Below, piece after piece: positions 1 to 12,246 of a stretch of 64,000 nt of DNA. Made by a program: the position numbers and the translations under genes. The DNA comes from Zizania palustris. Taxonomy: Eukaryota; Streptophyta; Magnoliopsida; Poales; Poaceae. Each line of letters opens with the position of its first letter. Positions within the stretch are counted from its first letter, which is position 1. The DNA is taken from NCBI GenBank assembly GCA_019279435.1, contig JAAALK010000289.1:30620603-30684602 (forward strand). Reading direction: 5' to 3'. The notes below the pieces were generated by a model that was given only the letters and a program-made list of their open reading frames with translations, was not told where the DNA came from and searched no databases.

Positions 1-1180
1 TACAACATATATTATCACATGTAAAAAAAAATTACATTTTTAGTTCAGTTTATCATTTTTAATTCATTAAGTATGTTTCTAGGATTTAAATTGAAATAGG
101 TGAAATTTGAACTATAAGTACCTAAAATAATGAACAAAAAATTATAGAAAAATCGTATTCATATATCTTAATATATTTTGAGTTCATATGCACTAAATTT
201 AAAGAAATTTTGAAAAAGCTTGGTTACAACACTCTATCGGTAACATTGAGCTTAATAGTTTTTAATTCTAAAAAAATCAAATGAAGTCTGAAAAACATGA
301 AATTTATTATGGTGTTATGATATAATACATAAATACTGTGATAAAAAAGTTAAAAATGTTTTGAGAAAGTTGTCATGTAGGATGCTTAGAAACTCGAAAT
401 TATCCCAGAAGGAGATAAGTTTTAGTGAAGGAAGAGGTTAGGTTTAAAAGTAATTTAATGATTAGCTATTTTTTTGTACTTGAATTTTTTTTCTATAATC
501 AAAATAAAATAGAAATTACCTTATGAAAAATTGGTATTTTTAAGTCGGTTTACTATTTTTAATTCATTAAGTGTGTTTCCACCATATAAATTGAAATGAA
601 TCAAATTTGAACTGCAAGTACATGAAATAATAAACCAAAATTTATATAAAATTCATATTAATGTTTTTGAGTTAATTTTTGTTCTTATATCCTAAAGTAT
701 TTTGATTATCTCCTAAAGTATTTTTAGTTCTTAACGATAAAATTCATGTTTATGGTTTTTTAATTGTAAAACAATCAAATAAAGTCTAAAAAATATGAAA
801 ATTATCATGGTATTATGATACAATACATAAAAGTTGTGATAAAAAATTTAAAATATTTCAAGAAAGTTATCATGTAGAATGTTAAGAAATCGGATATTCT
901 CCGAGAAGGAATTAGGGTTGAAATAATGAATGGGTTATGTTTGAAAGCAAATTTATGGTTAAATCTTTGTTTGAAATTGAAACTTTTTCTATAATCAAAA
1001 TACAATATATCTTATTCCATGAAAAAATGACATTTTCTAGATAAGTTAACCATTTTTAATTTATTAATTGTATTTCGAGGATTTAAATTGAAACAAGTCA
1101 AATTTGAACTGCAAGTGCATAGAATATTTATCTAAATTGTCGAAAAAAATCATATTTATGATTTTGAGTCTACTTTTAGT
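1..1180. repeat. AT-rich tandem repeats of about 500 bp, CACTA 5' subterminal region
   Basis: The segment contains three copies (the last partial) of a unit of about 500 bp. A motif like aattcattaagtgtgtttc followed by an aggatttaaattgaaa-type string recurs near 60, 560 and 1058. A second motif, gttatcatgtagaatg, recurs near 368 and 864. Diverged copies of the same unit lie at about 38400-39000 inside the CACTA element that starts at 37966, so I read this as the 5' part of an older CACTA. No credible gene is present; the 66-codon minus-strand frame at 805-1005 is AT-rich noise. Confidence 0.55.
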
Positions 1181-1879
1181 CCTTACCCACTATTGTTTCA
1201 CAATTTTTGTCAAATAAAAGAATGGAAAACAAATTTTACAAATATATAAAAAATGAAAAAAAGGTTTGTCGATTGTCTCAAATTTGGCACTTGCCGAACC
1301 TTTTTTTCACAATCGGCGCCGAAATTTCAAAATTTTTGAGTTTAGTGCCAAAATTTTTAGCTCTCCCTCTCATCCTCTTCGTCGCTCCTCCCACGTCCCT
1401 ACCTCCTCCTTCCTCACTGCCCCGACTATCATCGAATCACCGCCTTGTCACCGGTGCATCGCCACCGGTGCCCCACGGTGCTCCATCATATGGCACCGTG
1501 CCCCACCATCTCGTGGTGTCGTGCCATGCCACATCATGTTGTGCCCCGTCACATCATCACGATGCGCCATGCCCTGATCCATCGTGCCGCGCCACACCAC
1601 GGCGTGCCTCGCCTTACACCATGTCACACCTTCATCGTCGTCGCAATGCACCTCACACCGGCCCGCCTCTCCTCGCCCTTGCTCGTCGTGCCACGTCATG
1701 CTTGCCAATTGTTGTTTGGAATGGCGCTGCCCATGTCCTATTTTTCTATATTTGGTTTCCTTCTTTGCCATGTGTAAACACTCAATAAACATCTGAAAGT
1801 TTGTCGAGTGTTACACTCGCCAAACACCTGAAAAATGGTCATTTGCGTTCTTTTGCTCTGTTTCACTACTTTTTTTCGT

Positions 1880-2127
1880 CGAGTGAAGATGATATCCCTA
1901 TCTTACCATTATCTCCCAATAATGTTGTTGCACAAGATCAATCAATGGAAGTCAGGATTGTACCAATCACAAGGGCACGCACAAAGTTACCTGATCAACA
2001 GGTGAATTCACTCCTAGCTGAAACTGATATAATTATTGATAAGAATTTTATACTACCTAAGTCTATGCATTTGTGTGTGATCAGATTTGAAGGAAACATA
2101 AGCATGGCACAAGGAGGAGAAGCCTAG
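1880..2127 (+). pseudogene. Ty3-gypsy polyprotein C-terminal remnant
   Basis: The frame ending at 2127 contains an ITRARTKLPDQQVNSLL-like string followed by FILPKSMHLCVIRFEG. This pattern is typical of the tail of grass gypsy polyproteins, downstream of integrase. Nothing of integrase or RT precedes it, so the piece is 5'-truncated, with CACTA-type sequence directly upstream. Its strand agrees with LTR-like sequence following to the right. Assignment rests on motif memory only. Confidence 0.45.
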
Positions 2128-3370
2128 TCCGAGGAAGAGAAGGAGATGTGTGGCAAAGTCAATTGCAGCAAGATAAGATGTGCGACAAGATCTATTTCAG
2201 CAAGATCAATCCTTAATTGGATGCACCTTGGATGTTGGGCCTGTGAGCCTAATGATTTTGGCTGAACCCAACCCTTGGGTGGGCTTTGTATCTAGTTGTT
2301 GTGGGAAAATAATCCCATCAATAGTACGATTAGACGAATTGCTTCAAAGGGCACTTCTAAGCCTAAAGTTCAAAGCCTTTTGGCATGTAATCTTGAAGGA
2401 TACTTCGAAGTAATAGGTTTGGAGCCTCTCATCATAGGCCCCAAAGACCATCGCAAGGACGCCTCGACACCCCTAGGTGGTCATATGATTTTGGAGGATC
2501 CCTCGGTGAAGACCATTGCAAGGACGCCTCGGTTCTGTGGAGGCTTCGCCCCGAATGCACGCCATAATCCATGACAAGACGTTTGCTTTACAGATGTGTT
2601 CGCACGGGCCTTTACTATTATGCCCCTACAAAGTCTTATGAATAGAGTCCATAATGACGGTTATAACTAGAGGACATAATAGTATTTTCATGTTGTATTT
2701 TTGCCTATAAATACATGTCCTATCCACTATAATAGGGACCCAGAATTAAGTCTAAGAATACACCTCGAACAAGATGTAAGGTTGTTATCCCTTTCAAGGG
2801 CCTATACCAGTACAAACATAATTCTTTCCCATAAGCTAGCCCTTCCAGGCTATTTAAATCTGTTAGCATAATCTTTTATGCCAACACTAGTAATTCCATA
2901 ATGGAGTAGGACACCCAATCAGCGTAGGAGTCCAACTTAATTAGGACTCGTACCCGAGTGGGGACTCTTTTATTTCGGCCTGGCCACCACCCCTAAGACC
3001 CTATATAAATAGGTGGCTGGCCCTAGTTAGGTTGGTTGATTATTTTCATATTAGATTAAACTTAGATTGAACGACATTTATGCCTTCTTCTGTTTACCTC
3101 GAATTCCTCTTTGTTTCGATCAGGAATTTACCTCCACCACTTTGTTTTGATATGGTGTTCTTGCTACTGGAAAATTCAAGTGTTATATGTTGTTCCATTG
3201 GGAATTAGTAGATTGCCGCACCACTTCGTGGCCGGCGGCTACGTGCACAAGTGTGTGGTGTTGCGAATATCTATAGGGTTGAGATCTATTACATTGGCAG
3301 CAGGGGAACAGACGGATAATCTTCAATGTCTCACAAGTTATCCTCCATCTACATTGAGCTCAACAAGAAG
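2128..3370 (+). repeat. LTR-like sequence of the preceding gypsy remnant
   Basis: This non-coding stretch follows the polyprotein tail. It has two promoter-like TATA motifs (gcctataaatacatg near 2703 and ctatataaataggtgg near 3001), each followed by sequence typical of LTR R/U5 regions. Clear TG...CA limits and a second LTR copy are not visible, so it may be pieces of two LTRs. It ends where CACTA-type repeats resume near 3385. Confidence 0.35.
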
Positions 3371-3756
3371 ATCAGGCCACCCCATATCACCAAGTGTCAC
3401 ATTTGGCACTTGACAAACATATATTGCCGAGTGCCCTATAAAATACACTCGTCAAACAAGTGATTGCTGAGGTGATTTTTCTCGAGAGCGACATTCACCG
3501 AGTGTAACACTCAATAAACCCTTCGCCGAGTGTTTTTGAGGGTTTGCCCAGTGCATGCATCAATCAACGTACCCCTGTTTTCCATAGTAATATGGCTGCG
3601 AATTTTTTAGCCTGAAGTTGACCATCATCTTTGACATCTAATAGTATTTCCACGAAAAATTCTCTCTACTTACACTAATGTGTTTTATGCAGTGAGACAA
3701 TGACTATGTCTGTGATTTGCAGGTTATCGGAATGATCTAGATGCGACAAAGGACAC

Positions 3757-4283
3757 TGTTGGGGGTTATCTTCAGTCATACTCAAGAAGATATTAAGGAT
3801 TAATTATTGAGTCTGCAACCTCTTTCATGAGCTAGAGGCTTCTTCTTCTAGAAGCCCTTAAAGAGGTTCGAAGCTTAAAACAGCCCCCGAAGCCTCAATG
3901 ATACTCAGAGTTAACTTTCCTGAAGCCTCCTAGTATGAATCCTTTAGCAATACCAGCACAAAGGTTAAATACTGCTTTAGAGGCTTCATTATAATACTAG
4001 GGGTACACATCCCATCCTACGAAATATGCACTTTACAATATACAATTAAATTTGTACTACTTTACCCCTACATATATTTTACACTCTGTATCACGGGAAT
4101 AGTTGTTTGTAAATAGGGGTTAATAACGTATTATCCTCTATAAATTACAGCTATAAATACCTCCTCTTTAGTGCTGAAGGGAGGAACTATTTTTTACCAA
4201 ATACTTCCGAGCATACAATATTACTCTATTGTGTACCCGCTCTACGGTGGGGCCACCGGTGCCACCGCCCCAGGCCCCCACAT
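3757..4283 (+). repeat. Solo or partial LTR-like fragment
   Basis: The segment starts tgttgggggttatc, a common start of grass gypsy LTRs, preceded by gacac. It carries a TATA-like cagctataaatacctcc near 4140 and ends in a CA-rich context near 4283. No matching target duplication or partner LTR was found, so the right limit is uncertain. Confidence 0.3.
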
Positions 4284-5130
4284 CCCGATGGGCCTATCTT
4301 ATATATACACATGATCCACGGTTCAGGGTTCTGTAGAATACACAAATAACACAATCAACACAGATATTATCGCCCCACAAGCAATGTAGGAAGTTATAAA
4401 ATTTTATTTACCTTCCTGACTTCCTCTCGCGTCCACCCAGCACAGCAGCGCTCACTTATCGCTTTTGTGTACCCGATCCTGCATTCCTACGTGCGTGCCT
4501 TAGTGCTTGCGTGGCTCTGACCTCTATGCGCTGCACGCCGCCGCCGCCGCTGTAGCCTTTAGGGCCACGACGTCGAACGTTGCTGGGAGCCTAATGCATG
4601 ATTGCATTTGTTGATCCGCCGATCACGCCATCGGCCCATCTTTGAAGTCTAAAAATTCTATTGTAACGTCATTCTACGACTCAAGGTGCACATTACTGTA
4701 TGCTTATCCGATTAAATTAAGAACTAATTAGATTTTAGAATTCAATTTAAATTTTGTTGTACACTTATAATGCTTATTTTATATTTTAACATAATCATGT
4801 AATCGAGAAAGTATGTTTTGGATAGTAAAAAAATGAAAAAGAAAAAACGAGTAGATGAATTGATACAATTATTGGATAAGATTTATATTGACACTTAACA
4901 CCAAGGAACGTCAAAAGGATTTTTGAGATATTTTAATATACACATATCATTTTATATCAATACCATTTTTAAATATATTTTCGTTGTATATCGAAAAGGG
5001 TCCTTAAAACTTAGTTCGTTCCGGACTTCCTAAATCTCAGAACCGGCCTTGGTCCTATTTTTGGACTTATAGACTCATATCTAAGCCTTTATTTATTGAA
5101 CCTATTGCATAGTAATTTATTACACCAACG
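4284..5130. other. Unannotated intergenic DNA
   Basis: I see no gene, RNA or element end here. The sequence is moderately AT-rich, with a short GC-rich patch near 4430-4600, and shows no convincing reading frame. Confidence 0.4.
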
Positions 5131-5458
5131 CACATCATTGACAAGGACGGTTGGCTGGAATGGCTGCAAACTTGACATTGCTTATGTTGTTGATGACATC
5201 TTCATTATTGTCGACCGGCTCAAGGAGATAATGAAATAAAAGGGATTACCAATTACATGTACCTCCTGCTGAACTTGAAGCTCTTCTCATCACAAACCCT
5301 GAAATTAAGGATGCCCAAATTGTGGTAAGAATCTCTACGATGGACCGATCGAAGACAGCCCGAGATGACAGATTCAGCGTGGATGTGTGACTAAAGACAG
5401 TGGCCACTTCAGCACCTGCTGAGCAGCTTGTTCTTGGGGAGAGAGATAACAAGTGAGT
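5131..5458 (+). pseudogene. 4-coumarate:CoA ligase-like (adenylate-forming enzyme) C-terminal fragment
   Basis: Translating across frame breaks gives the conserved C-terminal part of 4CL-type acyl-CoA ligases: a DKDGWL string, then an acidic stretch leading to FIIVDRLKEIMK (family form: IFIVDRLKE.IK.KG), then PAELEALLITNPEIKDA. At least two frameshifts and an in-frame stop after EIMK make it non-functional. The N-terminal AMP-binding part is absent. The fragment stops at the left border of gypsy element A. 4CL activates hydroxycinnamates in phenylpropanoid metabolism; a 4CL-like peroxisomal ligase is equally possible from this short piece. Confidence 0.7.
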
Positions 5459-8400
5459 TATAGCACCCCGCCCCGTACGGACTTTGTCGTACCAAGGTGA
5501 GGGGCTACGTTTCGAATTGAATCATTGTCAAACCTGGCATTTTATCAATTCAACAGTAGACCATCACAAATATGCTTACATAACAGTATTTACAAAAGTC
5601 GTATCAGGCATACCTCGAGGCACAAAAATAGATTAAAAAAGCAGCGAAAGTTCTTTACCATTTACAAAATAATATTTAACTCCTAATTGAGAACTAGGAT
5701 CTAATTGGGAACTAGGATCGAAACCCTACTCCTCTATTCAACCTTCAATATCTGGGGGAGCAGGGGGTGAGTATATACGTACTCAGCAAGTCTTGGAAAA
5801 GTTTATAGATGAGTTGGAACAAGGATGGCTTAGGGTTAAAAAGATATGCAAGTTTTAAATACTAAGTGAACCATACCCAATGGTAGAGGTTCCAACCTCC
5901 ACCTTAACCCAAGTGATAATAATTGATATTCAAAAACTCGGGGCAAACCCCATATTCATCCTCTTTTAAACTTTTCACAACAACCCTCCAAATTTTCTCA
6001 ATTCCAAAATCATTTCCCTCATTACGGGATTGCTTTGCAACAAATCTCCAATAAAAACCATCAACTCACCACATCACCACTTTCACTTATGTTTACTTTA
6101 TCCTAGTACTGGTCTACCCGTCCATCGGGTAGATTCTTTCCCTTTACCAAAACATATTTCATCTCTCAACCTAGGGTTGATCCCCATCCTCTCTCTATGA
6201 AGCCATACAACTTCCCGAGCTACACAAGCTCGTTCCTAGCCACTAAGGCTAGCTGTACACGACGAAGGCGTACTCTAGTAACGCTTCCCAACCCACAACT
6301 CATTTCATTGCTCAAAACCAAAGTCAAATAATACGCATGAGCAACTATCATGGCACTTGCCCATGACCGTGGGCATGGCTGTTCGAACAGTTTATACTTC
6401 TGCAGAAGGTGTACACTTTACCCTTACGACATGAACTTACTCCATGCTAGATAGGCAAGGAGGTTCGTGACAAGGTATTTCCAAAGCTGATCTAGAATAA
6501 CCTATTACCACATAGAAGGGCCCCTCTCGAGCAAGGATCAGGCAACCTCTGCTCCTTCTCCCCTAAAATCCCGCGGGTGCTCATACTCCTTACTCCTTCT
6601 CCCTTCGTCCTTCATCTCCAACAATTCATCACAAGCCAAAAATCACGTCCGAGTAGGACTTCACAAATCATTCACAAACCATGAGACACCCCGGCAATTT
6701 TACATCCATCGGTAATCAAGTGATCCTAAACCCACTAAGTACTTAACCAGGGACACCCCATAATGCCCGCAAGGTTGCACTTTGGTGTGGATGACGTTTT
6801 TCCCAAGGAATCAGTCCTTATGCGCCACTTGAAGTCGAGCCATGAAAGGCGACGATGACTCATGACAATTTTTACCCAAAACACTCATTTTTCATTTGCT
6901 TTCAACATGATCAGTACTTGGTACTGTTTTCAAAACATTCCTTCGAAACCAATTTTATCCCACACAATTCTTTCATTTCAATGATTGCATTTGATATGAA
7001 ATAAAAGATAAAAAGTTGATTGAGTATAACCCACGTCACAATACTAGGAAGGGGTTATACGAATCTTTGTGGTTACAAGGGTTTACAAGATTATCAACAT
7101 TCAAAGGAGGCTAGTGTGACAAGTTTAGGTTTTAGTTGACGTAATCACTCTTGGCGATCGTCAATAATATTGAGTGTATGTGTGCGCGTGTCCTAAACAT
7201 GCATTTGTACATAAATAATTTAGCAATCATAGGAGCAAGCATGATCAAAAGGAAGACTTGCCTTAGTCTAAAAAGTACTCACAATTTTCAAGGTCGAGAA
7301 TCTACGGCTCTTTAGAATTGACAACTACAGAACAATTAACGGTACATAAATAAAAGTATATAATAAATTTTATTAAAACATTTTTAATAGTACTAAATAA
7401 AAGTTTAGAATTTTATAAACTTACAGAAATTTGAACGGATCTAATCGGGGTTAGAATGAATTTTCTGGAATTATTGGATAATCTACTGATTTTTAAAATA
7501 TAAAAATTACTGTTTATTGCATAAGCGTGCCGGCCAGTTAGCATAATTAAAATTTTATTTTATTTTATTTTATATTTATTTATTTCTATTATTATTATTT
7601 ATTTAATTTATTATTTATATTATTTTATTTGGGAAATAAATAAATTAAATAAGTTAAATAAAACGTGCACTGTACATGTTGGGCCAGCCGAACCGACCCA
7701 AACAGGCCGATTGGCCGAGCGGCCAGGCACCATGCACGCAGCCACGCACACGCGCGCTCGGGAGAGGCGGCGGTAGGCTAGCGCGGGCTCAGCTGTCAGA
7801 CGGAGCGGGCGGTCGGGCGCAGGAGGCGAGCAGCGCACCTCGACTGGCACGCGGCAGCGCATGCACACAGGTATGCGGGCCCGGGTTGGCAGCGAGTCAT
7901 ATAAAAACAGGGCGCCAGCGGCTAGAGGTTGAAGACGACGCTGATGGCTGAAAGTTCTTTAGGTCATATCTCCTTTGTTTTAACTCAGATTGCTACCAAA
8001 TTTTAACCGTAGGTTCTACATACTATGATTAACATTATCTATGGTTGGATTTCCAATTAGAGCTACGGTTTGTCCATAATTAATAAGGGGTAAATTAACA
8101 AAGGGGTGGTTCCGGGGGCAATGGAGGTACTCCGGCGACCAACGGAGGACATTTTAACGGGATTAGCACTAGCAGGAAACTATCCAAGGTCTCGGATTGA
8201 CCTATAATGGCTCATACGAAGCTACCCACGGTGAAGCCTAAAGATTTCCATGGTTTAACGTCACCGGCAGGCTATAGACCATATTACAATGATATAGCTA
8301 TTGGAACATGTAATACTAGACATGAATTAGCTTATGTAAAAATTAATTGCAGAAAGGTGATACCTTAGAGGAGATCGGAGTAGAGACAATGAATGTCAAT

Positions 8401-8844
8401 CCAAAAGGGGGTTTTTGTGTTGGCCTCGATTCGGTGAAATTGGATGTTGTAATGGAACCGGTGAGAGCTCATGAACATGGTTTAGGCCTTAATTCGGGCA
8501 ATGGAGCAACAAAGAAGATGGATTTTGCTTCTTACCAAAGGGGGTGGCGCATGAACTCTAGCAGTGAGCAAACAGCTCCAACAAAACTCAAGCGTTGGGC
8601 TCTGGTTTGGGCGAAGGAGACGTGAGAGGGCTAGAGGAACAACTAGCATCAATGGCTGGGGTCTCGGTGTTCTTATTCGTGCAGAGAAGTGAGACAACAA
8701 GGGTGTACACATGTGGTGCAGACACAACGCATGGTGGACGCAGCGGCTTTGCAAGCGACACGTTGGCTGCTTTTGTGGCGCATGCGTAGTTGTCCAGCAA
8801 GGTAAGCGGTGAAACCAGGAGGCTCTGAAACCACGGGCGTGACA
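5459..8844 (-). repeat. 3' LTR of gypsy element A
   Basis: This 3386-bp direct repeat of 13784-17102 starts tatagcaccccgcc (TG mutated to TA) and ends cgggcgtgaca. Many single-base differences and indels separate it from its partner, including a GC-rich part around 7690-7880 that is largely missing from the other LTR. Small reading frames here (for example 7676-7951 and 8347-8625) are not coding. Confidence 0.88.
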
Positions 8845-8858
8845 AATCTCCCCCCCTA
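8845..8858 (-). other. Polypurine tract of gypsy element A
   Basis: Immediately inside the 3' LTR the plus strand reads aatctccccccctac, that is, a G-rich purine run on the minus strand. It is the expected primer site for plus-strand DNA synthesis. Confidence 0.75.
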
Positions 8859-9139
8859 CAAAAATCTCGTCCCTAGATTTTGTAAGATGACAATTAATTT
8901 GGGTAATCTTCTTCCAAGGTATCTTAGTATGTAGCTTCTGTCGCCAAGTAATTACTCCATCATCTTTTATAAAACTTGATGAGCCTTCTCATAGTTTGAT
9001 TTTTCTCCTTCTGAATCTAGATCGGGTGTTCTTCATAGGTCAAGTTTTCTCCAAGTTTTAATCCTTCTAATGATACTTGTTCCATTGATATTCGTAAAGA
9101 TTTCTTTCATTGTGATTCAGGAACACATCATGCATACAT

Positions 9140-10320
9140 GACAATGATGATGTGAGCTCCAACTGATAAGCAATTTCACCATGTTGGGCAATAACATGAT
9201 ATGAGTCTATATATTGAGGTGCTAGCTTTCTGGAGATATCAAACCTCCTAACACCACGCAGAGGTGATACCCATAGGTATACCTGATTTCCTACTTCAAA
9301 CTCGAGGGGTCGACGATGGGTATCTGCATAGCTCTTCTGACAACTCTAGGCTATCTAGAGTATGTTTTCGGATTATTTTCACTTGATTATCAGTAGGTTG
9401 ATTGACATATGAGTATCTTACCCAAATACTGCACTAGCACTAGTGGCATCCAAACATATATGTGTTATATACTTTCTTCCATACAATGCCTCATCAGGTG
9501 ACATTTGGTTGCTGGCTTGATTATTATAAGAAAATCTAGCATACGACAATCACAAATTCCATGTTTGCTTAAATTCTTGGGTACATGCCCTCAATATATA
9601 TTCAACACTTTGATTCATCCACTTTGTCTTACCATCAATCTATGGATGGTATGCGGTACTGAAGTTGAGGTGGATGTTGAAAGTTTCATGCAACTGCTCT
9701 CAAAAACCTTGAAGTGAATCGGGTACCTCTATCTGATATTATCTTTTTGGGTATACTATGGAGACAAACTATATGATTCATATATAATTCAATCAACTCC
9801 TTTTCATTAGAAGTGGCATTGAGAGGTATAAAATGTGCTACCTTAGTCCAATCATCTACCATTACCCATATTAAATCACAACCACTTTAGGTCTTGGGTA
9901 AACATGTTATGAAGCATATGTTACCTCTTTCCATTTCCATTCAGGTCTTATGTAGAGGTTGTAATAAACTTATAGGATTTTGATGCACCGCTGTTATGCA
10001 TCAATATGTATCGCACTTGGCAACATATTCAACAACATCCTTTTTCATTTCTGACCATCATAAATTTTTATTCTTGGTATATCTTGATACTACCGAGATG
10101 CATATCCTTCAGTATAAAATTCTTAAGCTCCTTTTTATCTAGCACACAGAGGCATTGATTAATCCATAAGATGCCTTGATCATCAATCATAAATTCTATA
10201 TGTTTCCTTTTGTCATGATATCTTTTATTATCCTAATTTCTTCATCATCAACTTGAGCTTCACGAATCTGAGCATCTATAAGGAGTTGTACTGTTATGGT
10301 ACTAAGTGTACGAGGTACAA
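9140..10320 (-). pseudogene. Decayed integrase region of gypsy element A
   Basis: Read on the minus strand with frameshifts, 10320-10020 matches the stretch before the integrase zinc-binding domain (LLIDAQIREAQVDDEEI, then DDQGILWINQCLCV and ELKNFILKDMHL). 10000-9140 parallels the catalytic core and C-terminal part of the integrase seen intact-like in element B at 44924-43971. No open frame survives. RT and RNase H, which should lie between protease and this region, are absent. Confidence 0.65.
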
Positions 10321-10549
10321 GTTCATTTAAGAACTCTCTTCATCTAATAAGTGACATGTTTGTGAGTTCCTCAGAAATACCGTTGAGATACTTGTTCACT
10401 ACTGATACACCTTCAAAATTGACTACCTACTCATTGCTCAAGATGTGATTATCCCTAAGCATTTCTTTGAATGTATGGGTCACCTCTTTTCCATCAGGGT
10501 ATTTAAGTGTTATAGTTCTCTCGGAACAATTAAGATGGTTATGGTGCTC

Positions 10550-11047
10550 TTATAACCAGCTTATTCCAAGAACTAGGTCTAGTCCTTGGGTTTCAAGTAT
10601 GATACGGTGAACTAGAAAGCGAGTACCTAGCAATCCTAGGTGCACCTTATGACAGAACTGACCAACTTTTCTTTTACGCTCAGGAGAACATATAATCATG
10701 TGTATCTTTAGGTTCTGAATTTCCCATCCATATTCATTCCTCAATTCCTTTGATATAAAAGGATGTGAAGCCTCTGAGTCAAATAAGACCATGACATATA
10801 TTGAACTGACTAGTAATGTACCCATTACTACTATAGGCACATACTGGGCAGTCTCAACTTGGATATGGTTTACTCGACCACGACTGAAGTTGTTGGTGAC
10901 ATGGAAAACATTTGCGTTGGTGGTCGGTGCTGGTCTATTCTGGCTTGTAAGTATAGTAGTGCTTTCTTTGAAATGAGCATGTTCGGTATTTCCTTGGTCT
11001 TGCTGACAATTTCTAGCAATATGCCCAAATAGTGACATGCGAAGCAC
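10550..11047 (-). pseudogene. Retroviral-type aspartic protease remnant with zinc-knuckle tail, element A
   Basis: The 165-codon minus-strand frame begins in a zinc-knuckle remnant (FGHIARNC) and contains VLFDSEASHPFIS. In active gypsy proteases the corresponding string is VLFDTGASHSFIS, so the catalytic DTG is changed to DSE. It ends GLDLVLGISWL, the usual end of the protease domain (family: GLDVILGMDWL). Protease would process Gag-Pol; here the active-site triad is lost. The next recognisable coding is pre-integrase sequence. Confidence 0.8.
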
Positions 11048-12009
11048 TGAACTTCAACTATCGAGGTGCAACTTCTAACTGGCATGGCAAAGGATATGTG
11101 GTTGTTTCCTTCAGGGTTTGAGTGCATAGACTTGAGTGGTGTCGATGGGGTGAATCTAGTCACTAGTGGATGGTAGGTGGTGAGAGCTAGGTGACTCCGT
11201 TGAGTTCTGGCAATGAGGTGTTGGGTTGGTGGGTTAAGTTCAGATCTAGGGTTCTCTTCAGAAGATGATCCTTGCTGGAAGCTCTTTCTCTTGCGATAAT
11301 CATCCACTTCCTTCTTGGCATGTCCCAATAATATAGTCTTGCTGACTAGTGTGTGGAAATCTGGAAAGGCAAGAGCAATAACTTGTATTCTCAACTCAAC
11401 ATTAATTCCATTTAGAAACCTCATAATCTTCTTATTATCTGTATCAATCTCATTAATAGTATACCTAGTCAGATTATTGAAGCGTCTCAGGTATTCTGCT
11501 AAGGTGGATACCTCTTGACAGAGTTGTTCGACTTAACTTTATTTAGCTCACTAATGCTCTCAAGAACAAAAGTTGCCCAGAAGACTTTTGTGAACTGATC
11601 CACTCAATATTTGCAGCATCTATGTGGGGATGCACGATAGTGGTCTCACCAATCGGCGGCATGCCCATAAAATTTGGAGAGCTACGAATAGGACCTTCTC
11701 CACTTGATTGCATTGAACCAAATCCAACTTCCTTTCAATATCCCTTAACCAATCATCTACTTCAATTGGCTCAACGGTCTGGGCAAGTTCAGGCGGGCGT
11801 GACTCAAGGAATTCCATTAGCTTGGCCCTCCATTGAGGCTTGGCTAGATGTGAGGCTTGGTTTTGCTGTATGGTGATAAAACTTTGGGCTAAATATTGCA
11901 AGGCATGGGTGTGGATAGCTACAAGGCGATCGAATTTAAATTGTGGCGGTGGGGAAAGATCTAGTTGCGGTTGGGGGTATATGTTGGACTCTTGGGTGCG
12001 AAACTTCAT
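11000..12009 (-). pseudogene. gag remnant, copy 1 (element A)
   Basis: Minus-strand frames 12009-11620 and 11424-10870 together resemble a chromovirus Gag. They hold a Pro/Gln-rich N-terminus, EPIEVDDWLRDIERKLDLV of the retrotrans_gag domain, ADIDTLVSKT-like and DDYRKRKSF strings, and a zinc knuckle near 11010-11047. Frameshifts separate the pieces. Gag forms the virus-like particle. This copy lies just upstream of the protease, the normal position. Confidence 0.75.
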
Positions 12010-12246
12010 CCTCTAACTGCTAATGTGACCCTTCGATCATGTCCACAAATACAATTCGGTTGTATGCATAAATATTTTTGGGATGAATGAGTGTGAAACA
12101 CCGAAATAAAACAGCCTTGTAGGTTCCATGAAGTTGAATGAGAATTTTATCCATTATTACCTTGGAACTTTCTGCATTGCACTGACTTACAAATCATTAA
12201 CTCTTCTGGTATCAAGGTTGGAGCCTCTAGATGATTGTGTACCGGT

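Larger units (their letters stand above)
1..3589 (+). mobile_element. Old, degenerate CACTA (En/Spm-type) element, left end outside the window
   Basis: CACTA subterminal motifs (tttgtcgagtg, cacttgccgaac, ttgccgagtgccc, ttcgccgagtg) occur near 1262-1310, 1800-1832 and 3385-3560. The right end reads ttttccatagta at about 3589, a decayed version of the 3' terminus complementary to CACTACCGGAAAA. A C-rich stretch at 1340-1740 resembles the C-rich leader at 39300-39690 of the other CACTA. A Ty3-gypsy remnant is nested at about 1880-3370. No transposase coding is recognisable. The left terminus is not in the window and no target duplication can be tested. Confidence 0.5.
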
